NCBI RefSeq assembly: GCF_014656215.1
Contig: NZ_BNBZ01000032.1
Span: 1 to 64,000 of the forward strand
DNA length: 64,000 nucleotides
Direction: 5' to 3'
From: Streptomyces zaomyceticus
GTDB taxonomy: Bacteria; Actinomycetota; Actinomycetes; Streptomycetales; Streptomycetaceae
In this document: positions 46,448 to 54,069 of the stretch, one piece after another
Numbering within the stretch: position 1 is the stretch's first letter
Layout: each line of letters begins with the position of its first letter
The notes under the pieces: generated by a model
What the model saw: the letters and a program-made list of their open reading frames with translations, nothing else
The model's database searches: none
What the model was told of the DNA's origin: nothing
Position numbers and translations under genes: made by a program

Positions 46448-47512
46448 TCAGAGGTCGAGGACGAGCCGCTTTCCCGCGCAGCGCGAGACGCAGATCAGCA
46501 TCGAGTCGCCCCGCTCGGCGTCGGTGAGCAGCTCGTCCCGGTGGTCGATCTCCCCCTCCAGGACCCGCTGTCGGCAGGTCCCGCAGAAGCCCTGCCGGCA
46601 GGAGTACGTGATGCCCGGGAGCTCCTCGCGGACCGCCGCGAGGACCGACCGGTCGGCGGCCACCTGCACCGTGCGTCCGGAGCGGCGCAGTTCGACCTCG
46701 AAGGCGGTGCCCCCGGTCGTCGCGGCGGCCGAGAAGCGCTCCAGGCGCGGGGCCCGGCCCTCCGGCATCGCCGCCGTCACGGCGTCCATCAGCCCCTCGG
46801 GACCGCAGCAGTAGACCAGGGTCTCGGCCGGTACGTGGGCGAGGAAGCCCAGATCGGGGAAGCCGGACACGTCCTCGGCGACGACGGACACGCGGTCGCC
46901 TCCGCCCAGCGCCTCGATCTCGTCCAGATACGGCATGGTGGCCCGGCTCCGCCCGCAGTACACGAGCCGCCAGTCCGCCCCGGCCGCCTCGGCGGCACGC
47001 AGCATCGGCAGGACCGGGGTGATGCCGATGCCTCCGGCGACGAAGACGTACGAGGGCGCGGCGACCAGCGGGAAGCGATTGCGCGGCCCCCGGATCTCGA
47101 TCTCCACGCCCTCCCGGAGCCGGTCGTGGACCTCGCGCGAGCCGCCCCGGCCGCCCTGCCCGGCCTCGATCAGCCGGGTCGCGACGGTGTACGAGGCGGT
47201 GTCGGCCGGGTCGCCGCAGAGCGAGTACTGCCGCACGAGGCCGGAGGGCAGGACGAGGTCGACATGGGCGCCGGGCTGCCAGGAGGGCAACCCGGTCCCT
47301 TCCAGGCGGAGTTCGACGACACCCTCGGCGGGAGTGGCGCGCCCGGTCACCACGACCTTGCGGGGGACCGTGCTGCCCCGGCCGTACCCGGACACGGGCT
47401 CGTCCAGGGCGGGCAGGGGCCACAGCGGGGCGGTGGTCATCCGGCTGCGGACGGCGCGGCGGACGAGCAGCGCGGCCCCGGCGACCAGGGCGACGGTGGT
47501 GAACCGGGGCAT
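46448..47512 (-). CDS. Ferredoxin-reductase (flavin, NAD and [2Fe-2S] domains)
   Basis: This 354-residue phthalate-dioxygenase-reductase-type protein has a short hydrophobic N-terminus (possible membrane anchor, residues 5-20), a flavin domain with RQYSLCGDP, an NAD domain with FVAGGIGITPVLPM, and a C-terminal plant-type [2Fe-2S] domain with CRQGFCGTC and the fourth Cys in LICVSRC. It shuttles electrons from NAD(P)H to an oxygenase. The ATG overlaps the TGA of the upstream gene (TGATG), so it is made with the ferritin-like protein at 47512-48396, its probable partner. Confidence 0.9.
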   Translation of the reverse strand: MPRFTTVALVAGAALLVRRAVRSRMTTAPLWPLPALDEPVSGYGRGSTVPRKVVVTGRATPAEGVVELRLEGTGLPSWQPGAHVDLVLPSGLVRQYSLCGDPADTASYTVATRLIEAGQGGRGGSREVHDRLREGVEIEIRGPRNRFPLVAAPSYVFVAGGIGITPVLPMLRAAEAAGADWRLVYCGRSRATMPYLDEIEALGGGDRVSVVAEDVSGFPDLGFLAHVPAETLVYCCGPEGLMDAVTAAMPEGRAPRLERFSAAATTGGTAFEVELRRSGRTVQVAADRSVLAAVREELPGITYSCRQGFCGTCRQRVLEGEIDHRDELLTDAERGDSMLICVSRCAGKRLVLDL

Positions 47513-48396
47513 CAGTGACCTCCGTTGGCGCCGGGGGAGGAGGCCAGGTAGGCCATCGCCTGCGCGGTGTCACCCTCCTGGGAGGGGTGGTAGGCGCGGC
47601 TGAGGTAGCGGGGTATCGAGCGCAGCATGTCCGGGGTGGAGGGCAGTACGCCCTGCCGGCCCTTGCGGACGAACTGGCCGAAGGAGGCCTTGCCGTCGAG
47701 GAGGCTCGGGTCGTTCTCCATGAAGAAGCGGACGCCCCGCTGCCAGAGGAAGACGAGCGCGGAGAAGGCCAGCGCCCAGGTGCGGGCGCGGCGCCGGTAG
47801 CCGCCGTCGAGGTGCATGAAGAGCTCGAAGGCGACCGAGCGGTGCTCGACCTCCTCCGCGCCGTGCCAGCGCAGCAGATCGAGCATGGTGGGGTCGGCGC
47901 CGACCCGGTCGAGCTCGTCGGCGTTGAGCACCCAGTTGCCGAGGAAGGCGGTGTAGTGCTCGATCGCGGCGATCATCGCGACCCGCTCCATCAGCCACCA
48001 GCGGCGCGGCCGGCCCGGCGGCAGGGTCCGGTCCCCGAGGAGCTTCTCGAAGAACCAGTCGACCTGCGCGGTGTACGGGGTGGGGTCGAGGCCCTGCTCC
48101 CTGAGGTGCGGGAGGACGTCGTCGTGGGCCTGGGAGTGGACGGCCTCCTGGCCGATGAAGCCGATGACGTCCGCGCGGAGCCGGTCGTCGGTGATGTACG
48201 GCAGCGCCTGCTTGTAGACGTGCACGAACCAGCGCTCGCCGGCCGGGAGCAGCAGGTGCAGCACGTTGATGGTGTGCGTGGTGAAGGGATCGCCGGGTAC
48301 CCAGTGGAGCGGGGTCGCGTCCCAGTCGAAGGAGACCTTGCGGGCCTTGAGTTCGACGTGCTCCGACGCCACCGGTGCGGGCTGCGTATTAGACAT
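47512..48396 (-). CDS. PF10118 'metal-dependent hydrolase', ferritin-like diiron protein
   Basis: This 294-residue helical protein carries repeated Glu/His metal motifs: Glu54, IGQEAVHSQAH (Glu84, His87, His91), AAIEHYTAF (Glu146, His147) and EEVEHRSVAF (Glu182, His185). The E-x2-H pairs are the hallmark of ferritin-like diiron enzymes. The database name is 'predicted metal-dependent hydrolase', but co-transcription (1-bp overlap) with a three-domain ferredoxin reductase argues for a diiron oxygenase or desaturase. The C-terminus is hydrophilic, with a possible membrane-associated helix (WALAFSALVFLWQ). It is first in the two-gene operon. Confidence 0.82.
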   Translation of the reverse strand: MSNTQPAPVASEHVELKARKVSFDWDATPLHWVPGDPFTTHTINVLHLLLPAGERWFVHVYKQALPYITDDRLRADVIGFIGQEAVHSQAHDDVLPHLREQGLDPTPYTAQVDWFFEKLLGDRTLPPGRPRRWWLMERVAMIAAIEHYTAFLGNWVLNADELDRVGADPTMLDLLRWHGAEEVEHRSVAFELFMHLDGGYRRRARTWALAFSALVFLWQRGVRFFMENDPSLLDGKASFGQFVRKGRQGVLPSTPDMLRSIPRYLSRAYHPSQEGDTAQAMAYLASSPGANGGH

Positions 48397-48452
48397 GCCG
48401 TCAATGTACTGAGGGGTAGGCGACGGCGACAGGGTCTGTGCACGGTGTTTTT

Positions 48453-48530
48453 GGGCGGTGGGTGGTGAGCGGTGGGAGGTGGGTGATGGGCGGTGGGCGA
48501 GTGGGGACGGGGCCGGGGCCGGTGGGTGGG
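48453..48530. repeat. G-rich tract with quadruplex potential
   Basis: More than eight runs of three or four G occur on the + strand with short loops (GGGCGGTGGG, GGGAGGTGGG, GGGCGGTGGG). It lies between the start of the ferritin-like gene and the stop of the 794-residue protein gene, overlapping the terminator stem. Confidence 0.55.
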
Positions 48531-48554
48531 CCGCTCCACCCCGGCCCCGGCCCC
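48509..48554 (-). terminator. Strong GC stem-loop after the 794-residue protein gene
   Basis: A 14-bp perfect stem (48509-48522 with 48541-48554), continued inward by GGTGG/CCACC after a 2-nt bulge, begins 7 nt past the stop at 48562. It insulates the reductase operon from upstream transcription. Confidence 0.75.
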
Positions 48555-48561
48555 CCGGGGG

Positions 48562-50946
48562 TCACCTGAGGGCGCCCACCCGCCTTCCGTCCCGCAGGAC
48601 GCCGTTCAGATCGGCCCGCGCCCCCGCCGCCGCCCGCACCGCGAGGACCGGGCCGTCGGACCGGCCCTTCACCCCGCCCGAGGTCTCCAGGGAGGCGAAG
48701 TCCGGACTGCCCGCCGCCAGGACGTACCAGCCGCCGCCCGGCGCCTGCCACAGGACACCCGCCAGGACCCGGGGATCCCGCACCCCGCACGCGGGCGAAC
48801 CCTCGGAGCGGGCCGCGAGCGCCGCGGGCACACCGGGCGACGGGACCAGGAACTGGGCGAGGGTCCGGCTGCCCGTGCCCCGCCAGGTCTCCGCACGCGT
48901 GCAGAGCCAGGTGCCCCGCCCGGCACCCTCGGGCAGCGCCTGCCGGGCGAACCGCCAGGCGTTCACCGAGCGCACCCCGTGCGCCCGTACGGCCGTCAAC
49001 TGGCACGCGGTCCGCGCCCAGGCCTCCCGCGCCTCCTGCCCCGTGGCGTCCACCGGGGCGGCCGGCGGGCCCCACAGCAGCCGGGCGGGGGCCAGCTCGC
49101 CGAGATCGGCGAGAAGCCGCTGCCCCGAACCGTCCCCCACCTGAAGGGCGTTCCAGCGCGTGCAGCTCCTCGCGAGCGCCGGACTCGGCATCGGGTCGGT
49201 CACCCCGCCGGCGTCCCGCGCGAGCGGACGGGGCGCCTTGCCGGGCGCGAGGAGATCCCGTACGGCGGTCTCCGCCACCCAGGGCGCCGTCAGATACCGC
49301 ACGTTCCCCGCCGCACGGGACAGGACGAGCGCCGCCGAACCGACCGTGTCGGCGCCGTCCGTCCGGGCGAAGTCGAGCGCGGCGCCCGCCGCGCCCTCCA
49401 CCGGCTCCGCGTACCGCACCGCCCGCAGCCCGTCGTGGAGGAGCACCACCCGGGCTCCGTCGACGACACCGGCGAAGAGCAGCTGGGGCGGCCCCATCGG
49501 CGGACCCACGGGTGTCCCGGGCGTCGCGGAGGAGTGCACCGAGGCACCGGGCCGCGCCCACACGGCGAGCGCCCGCCGCAGCAGCGCGCCGTCCCCGGTG
49601 AGCCCGCCACGCGCGGGCCACACGGAGAAGTCCTGCCGGGTGGAACCGGTCCAGACGGCCGGGGCGACCCGCTTGAGCGCCCCGGGGTCGAGGGCGGCCT
49701 CGGCGGCGGGGTTACGGGCGTACGAGGGCGCCGCAGCACCGTTTCTGCCCCATCCGTCCCCGGGCAGCCCGAGCAGCGCCCCGCACACGAGAAGCGCGGC
49801 GAGGGCGACGAGCGCGGCGCGTGCGTGCTGCCGCCGCCGGATGAGATCGGTGGGCCGGGCCTGAAGGGCGCAGGGATCGAACTCGTCGGACTCGAGCAGG
49901 GCGACACCGCTCCGCCGGCGCCCGGGATCGAAGGACCCCGGGGCCCCACCGCCCGGCAGCGGCCCGGGCGGGCCGCCGGAGCCGTCGACTCCGTGCCCGG
50001 GGTCCCGACGGGCGCGCGAACCACCGGGGCCGGCCGTTCCGCCGCCGTCGCCGCCGCGCCCGGTCGCTTCACCCACGCTTCCGGTTCCGTCGCGCTGCCC
50101 GGGCCGGCCCTGCCGGCCCTGTTCGCCCACTCGGTCGGCGCGGCCGTCCCGACGCGCGGGACCGGAGCCGGCCCGGCCGTCGGCCCCGACGGCGCCCGGG
50201 TCGCCACTCGGTCCCGGGCCGGCGCCGTGCCGACCGCGGTCCCCGCCGTCGCGTCGCGGTCCGCCCCGCTCGCCGACGCGTTCGGTACGGCCGTACCCGT
50301 CCTCGGCGCGGGCGCCGGATACGGGAGCGGTCGGACCCCCCTGCGTTCCGACAGTCCCGCCCGCTCCGTCCGGAGAGTCCATCGCGTCCGCCGCGTCCGC
50401 CTCCGAGAGGGCCGACGCCGGGTCCTCCACCCCCGCCGCGGCCAGCACCCGCAGGACCTCGGCGTCGCCCTGGCGCTCCAGGCCCCGGAGGACGTACGCC
50501 GCGCGGCCGGGGCCGGAGAGGCGGGACAGCCGCTGGTCGAGGGCGAGTTCGTCGGCGCCGCCGACCCGGGGGAACAGCCGCAGCCCCCACACGTGCGGGA
50601 GCAGCGGCGGGAACTGCGCCCGGCGAGGGAGGGCGAGCCGTCGCAGCGGCAGCCCCGCGACGAGCGCCTGCCGCAGCACCTCACCCCGGACGAAGGCGTA
50701 GCCGGGATCGACCGCGTCCTCGGCGAGCCGCGGCTGCGGCACGGCCGGACCGGGGACCCGGCGGCGCGGCAGCGAGCGCTGGACGAGCGCGTGCGCGGTC
50801 AGGACCCGGCGGTTGCGGCCGAGCGACGGAGGCAGCACGAGATACGCGATGCGGACGAGACGCGGATAGCGCTCGACGAGCGCCGCCTCGGCCTGCTCGA
50901 CGTCGACGGGGCCCACGGGCGAGGGAACGAGATCCTTGGTGCTCAC
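48562..50946 (-). CDS. Large hypothetical membrane protein with sigma-like N-terminus
   Basis: A 794-residue protein of unknown function. The N-terminus (about residues 15-60: EAALVERYPRLVRIAYLVLPP) resembles region 2 of ECF-type sigma factors, and residues up to about 175 contain further helical, Arg-rich and AAYVLRGLERQG-like text reminiscent of region 4. A long Gly/Arg/Pro low-complexity stretch (about 185-345) follows, then one TM helix (about 375-395), then an exported domain of about 390 residues with scattered Cys (RSCTRWN, TACQLT, TWLCTR, ACGVRD). It may be a membrane-tethered regulator or sensor, which is inference. Confidence 0.65.
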   Translation of the reverse strand: MSTKDLVPSPVGPVDVEQAEAALVERYPRLVRIAYLVLPPSLGRNRRVLTAHALVQRSLPRRRVPGPAVPQPRLAEDAVDPGYAFVRGEVLRQALVAGLPLRRLALPRRAQFPPLLPHVWGLRLFPRVGGADELALDQRLSRLSGPGRAAYVLRGLERQGDAEVLRVLAAAGVEDPASALSEADAADAMDSPDGAGGTVGTQGGPTAPVSGARAEDGYGRTERVGERGGPRRDGGDRGRHGAGPGPSGDPGAVGADGRAGSGPARRDGRADRVGEQGRQGRPGQRDGTGSVGEATGRGGDGGGTAGPGGSRARRDPGHGVDGSGGPPGPLPGGGAPGSFDPGRRRSGVALLESDEFDPCALQARPTDLIRRRQHARAALVALAALLVCGALLGLPGDGWGRNGAAAPSYARNPAAEAALDPGALKRVAPAVWTGSTRQDFSVWPARGGLTGDGALLRRALAVWARPGASVHSSATPGTPVGPPMGPPQLLFAGVVDGARVVLLHDGLRAVRYAEPVEGAAGAALDFARTDGADTVGSAALVLSRAAGNVRYLTAPWVAETAVRDLLAPGKAPRPLARDAGGVTDPMPSPALARSCTRWNALQVGDGSGQRLLADLGELAPARLLWGPPAAPVDATGQEAREAWARTACQLTAVRAHGVRSVNAWRFARQALPEGAGRGTWLCTRAETWRGTGSRTLAQFLVPSPGVPAALAARSEGSPACGVRDPRVLAGVLWQAPGGGWYVLAAGSPDFASLETSGGVKGRSDGPVLAVRAAAGARADLNGVLRDGRRVGALR

Positions 50947-51146
50947 GTTCAGCAGAACGAGCGATTCTTCCGATGGTCACCCCGGTCCCGGGGGCGCACG
51001 GAAGGCGGCCCCGGACCGCGTCGAGGGACAGCGGTCCACCCGCCGCCGCCCCGCCTCGGTCCCGCCCCGCCCCGGTCCCGGCCCCCGCTCACCCCCGGCC
51101 CGTCACCGGCTCGCCCCGCCCCCGGCACTCGCTCACCCCGGGCCCG

Positions 51147-51962
51147 TCACCCGTCCGTCAGGCCTCCGTGGCCTTCCGTCAGTCGCTCGCGCATCCGCGC
51201 CGTCACCTCGTCCGGGACGCCCAGCCCCTCCCGTACGTACTTCTCCATCGACCCGTGCCGGACCGCCACCTCGTCGAGTGCCGCGTCCAGGTACTCCGGG
51301 AGGACCCCGATCAGATCGAGCGCGAGGTCGGGGTTGCCGCCCTGGGTGATGAAGCCCTCGATCATGGGCGCGAACGCCTGCCGTACCGCCGTGTTGACCG
51401 ACAGATACTCCTCCCGAACCGTCTCGTCGTCCGCGCCGAGCAGCGACAGGACGACCGTCGCCGCCCATCCCGTCCGGTCCTTTCCGGCCGAGCAGTGGAA
51501 GAGCAGCGGCCCGGCGTCCCGGGCACCCAGTTCGGTGAGCAGGGCACGGTAGGCGGCGCGGGCGGCGTCACCGGAGACGAAGGTCCGGTACGTACGGGCG
51601 AAGGCCGACCGGACCTGGCCCCCGCCGAGGTGTTCCTCGGCGAGCGCCGGGTCGGAGAGCAGCTCCTTCAGCCGGGCGGCGGGCGGCAGGCCGCTGATGG
51701 CCAGATGGTCGGCGAGCACGTCCGCGACGAGCAGGCGCGCGCCCTCGGGAAGCCGGTCGGGCCGGGTGCCGCGCTCGCTGTCCGTACGGAGGTCGACGAC
51801 CGTACGGATGCCCAGGCGGGCCACGGCGGGCTCGGCGGGGTCCAGCCGGTCGAGATGCGCGGAGCGCAGGACGAGGCCGGGGCGGACGGAACTCCCGGCA
51901 CCGAGCGGCAGGCCGCCGAGATCGCGGAGGTTGGCGACGGAGGTGGCGGGGATGGCGGGCAT
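51147..51962 (-). CDS. Tyrosine-protein phosphatase (Y_phosphatase3 family)
   Basis: This 271-residue protein has NLRDLGGLP at the start, VVDLRTDSERG, and the CX5R phosphatase loop HCSAGKDRTGWAA with Cys157 and Arg163. This is the family of bacterial dual-specificity/lipid phosphatases such as mycobacterial PtpB. The ATG at 51962 was chosen because GGAGGAG lies 9 nt upstream; longer frames add only low-complexity sequence. An 11-bp inverted repeat straddles the ribosome binding site. Likely substrates are phosphotyrosine proteins or phosphoinositides. Confidence 0.87.
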   Translation of the reverse strand: MPAIPATSVANLRDLGGLPLGAGSSVRPGLVLRSAHLDRLDPAEPAVARLGIRTVVDLRTDSERGTRPDRLPEGARLLVADVLADHLAISGLPPAARLKELLSDPALAEEHLGGGQVRSAFARTYRTFVSGDAARAAYRALLTELGARDAGPLLFHCSAGKDRTGWAATVVLSLLGADDETVREEYLSVNTAVRQAFAPMIEGFITQGGNPDLALDLIGVLPEYLDAALDEVAVRHGSMEKYVREGLGVPDEVTARMRERLTEGHGGLTDG

Positions 51963-51963
51963 G

Positions 51964-52004
51964 ACGGTCGACTCCTCCGGTTCGTGCGCGTTCGAGTCGA
52001 CCGT
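51964..52004 (-). promoter_or_regulatory. Perfect 11-bp inverted repeat spanning the ribosome binding site
   Basis: Arms 51964-51974 and 51994-52004 (ACGGTCGACTC and its complement) enclose 19 nt. On the mRNA the start-proximal arm overlaps the GGAGGAG of the phosphatase gene and ends 1 nt before its ATG. It could be an operator or a hairpin controlling translation. Confidence 0.55.
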
Positions 52005-52093
52005 AATGGATCGTCCCGGTTCGGGCAGGTCCGGCGGGATCGTCGCCCCGTGCCGGATCTGCCTGCCCGTCACCCCGCGCCGACCGGTCGGCG

Positions 52094-53092
52094 TTACCCG
52101 CCGAGCGCGGCCACCACCTCCGCCTCCCGCTCAGGCGAGAGGCCGACCTGGGGACGGTCCGGCCGCTGCGGCGCGGTGCCGCCGAGCGAGTCCAGCCACG
52201 TCCAGGTGTCCGCGACCGTCTCCGCCGCGGACCGGCAGCGCAGCCCGGCCGCGACGGCCCGGGACACGTCGGCGGTGTACATCGCGTCGAACATCTCGCC
52301 CGGCGGCAGCCACACCGGCAGCTCCGACCACGGTGCCGCCCCGGCCGCGAGCAGCGCCTCCGGCTCCGCCCAGCGGAGCTCGGCGTCCGAGCCGGTGGCC
52401 CGGACGCACGCGTCGAGCAGCTCGCCCATGGTCGCGTGGCCGGGCGGCGAGACGAGGTTGTACGGCCCGGAGAGCCCGGCGGCCACCGCGTCGAGCGTCC
52501 ACTCGGCCAGGTCGCGGACGTCGATGTACTGGATCGGCAGCGTGGCGGGCCCGGGCGCGAGCACCGGTCCGCCCTGCGCGATCCGGCCGAGCCACCAGGG
52601 GAGCCGGCCCACGTTCTCGTACGGCCCGATGATGAGTCCGGCGCGGACGGACAGCGTCCGGTCCGCTCCGAAGGCGGCCGTCGCGGCGAGCTCGCCACCC
52701 CGCTTGGCCTCGGCGTACGGCACCTCGCCGTCGTCTGGCGAGCCCTCCACCAGCGGGCCGTCCTCCGCGAGTCCGGCGGCGGCCGGCCACGCGTACACGG
52801 AACGGCTCGACACATAGGCGAACCGGCCGACCCGGTCGGCGAGCAGCCGCGCCGCGTCCCGTACCGCGGAGGGAGCCGCCGACCAGGTGTCCACGACGAC
52901 GTCCCAGGAGCCTGTGGCGAGGGCGGCGAGACCCTCCGGACCGGTCGTGCGGTCACCGATCAGCGAGGTGACCCCGGCCGGCGGCGCGTGCCGGCCGCGG
53001 TGGAAGACGGTCACCTCCCACCCGCGGTCGAGCGCCGCCTCGACGACCGCGCGACCCACGAACTCCGTACCACCGAGCATCAGAAGTTTCAT
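52094..53092 (-). CDS. NAD-dependent epimerase/dehydratase-like (atypical SDR) protein
   Basis: This 332-residue Rossmann protein has a GGTEFVGRAVVEAAL nucleotide-binding start, VVDTWSAAP, and a YVSSRSVYAW strand. A YAEAKRGGE segment supplies Tyr-x3-Lys (YAEAK) of extended SDRs near residue 142. It lacks context that would give a substrate; similar proteins are annotated as nucleoside-diphosphate-sugar epimerases or reductases. The ATG at 53092 starts the fold; no good ribosome binding site is upstream, so it may be leaderless. Confidence 0.83.
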   Translation of the reverse strand: MKLLMLGGTEFVGRAVVEAALDRGWEVTVFHRGRHAPPAGVTSLIGDRTTGPEGLAALATGSWDVVVDTWSAAPSAVRDAARLLADRVGRFAYVSSRSVYAWPAAAGLAEDGPLVEGSPDDGEVPYAEAKRGGELAATAAFGADRTLSVRAGLIIGPYENVGRLPWWLGRIAQGGPVLAPGPATLPIQYIDVRDLAEWTLDAVAAGLSGPYNLVSPPGHATMGELLDACVRATGSDAELRWAEPEALLAAGAAPWSELPVWLPPGEMFDAMYTADVSRAVAAGLRCRSAAETVADTWTWLDSLGGTAPQRPDRPQVGLSPEREAEVVAALGG

Positions 53093-53268
53093 GATCAGAG
53101 CGTGCGGGACCGCACCCCGAGGGGCCAGGGCTTTCCGCTCCCGGAGGATTCCGCCACGGGAGGAACGCCGGAGGGAACCCCGGCGGAACGTCACCGACTT
53201 GGCTGAAGTGCGATCGGACGGGGAGGGCCTCTCGTGCTCCGAGTGGCCGGATGACACCATGGCGGGCG

Positions 53269-54018
53269 ATGACGAATGCCCGGTCGCCCCTGCGCGCCTT
53301 GCGAGCCGCCCTGTTCGCGGTGGTGTGCGTGACCTTGGCCGCCGTGGGGCATTCGTCCATGTCTGCGCATCGGCTGCCGGCCCTGGCCCTGCTCGGCGCG
53401 TTCGCCCTGACGGCGGCCGTCGCGTGGGCCGCCGCCGGCCGACGGCGGAACGGGCCGACGATCGCGGGGGCGCTGTTCGGCCTCCAGGGCGCGCTGCACG
53501 CGGTCTTCGCGATGGCCGGATCCCACGCGGGGGACACGGGTCACCCGGCGTCGGCGACCGGCACGCACGGCGCGTCAGGCGGGTACGGCATGCACGGCAT
53601 GGCCGGGACGCACGGCATGAGCGCCATGACCGACCCGCCCGCCGACCCCTCGGCCACGGGTGTGGGCTCGGGCACGGACGCGGACGCGGTCATGACCATG
53701 GTCATGGGCACGGGGACGGGCTCCGGCATCGGCATGCTCGCCGCCCACCTCCTCGCCGCGCTGCTCTGCGGTCTCTGGCTGGCCCACGGCGAGGCCGCGT
53801 TCTTCACGCTGGCCCGGGCCGCCCTCGCGTACGCCTTCACCCCCCTGCGCCTGCTCTTCGCGCGCGTGCGGGTCCCCGACGCCCCCCGCCGCCCTGTCCG
53901 CAGGGCCCGGCGGAACGCCCACCGGCCGCACACCGTCGTCCTCGCGCACACCCTCTCCCGGCGCGGCCCGCCCCGGCTGTCCGCACCCCGCGCCACGACC
54001 CTCGGAGCACACGTCTGA
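53269..54018 (+). CDS. His/Met-rich membrane protein (putative metal-related)
   Basis: A 249-residue protein with about four hydrophobic segments. Between TM3 and TM4 lies a loop (about residues 82-145) extremely rich in His, Met and Gly, including GMHGMAGTHGMSAM, plus early SSMSAHR. Such MxxH/HxM stretches are typical of copper- or other soft-metal-binding extracytoplasmic loops. The C-terminus is Arg/Pro-rich and cytoplasmic. The ATG at 53269 or one at 53251 could start it. It is followed 51 nt later by a PepSY-associated membrane protein, a family often linked to iron or copper uptake. The metal role is inference; no metal gene is recognised by sequence. Confidence 0.6.
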   Translation: MTNARSPLRALRAALFAVVCVTLAAVGHSSMSAHRLPALALLGAFALTAAVAWAAAGRRRNGPTIAGALFGLQGALHAVFAMAGSHAGDTGHPASATGTHGASGGYGMHGMAGTHGMSAMTDPPADPSATGVGSGTDADAVMTMVMGTGTGSGIGMLAAHLLAALLCGLWLAHGEAAFFTLARAALAYAFTPLRLLFARVRVPDAPRRPVRRARRNAHRPHTVVLAHTLSRRGPPRLSAPRATTLGAHV

Positions 54019-54069
54019 CCCGGGGGTCCCTTCCCCCTGTCTGCACCGACTCCAAGGACAGTCACAGCC

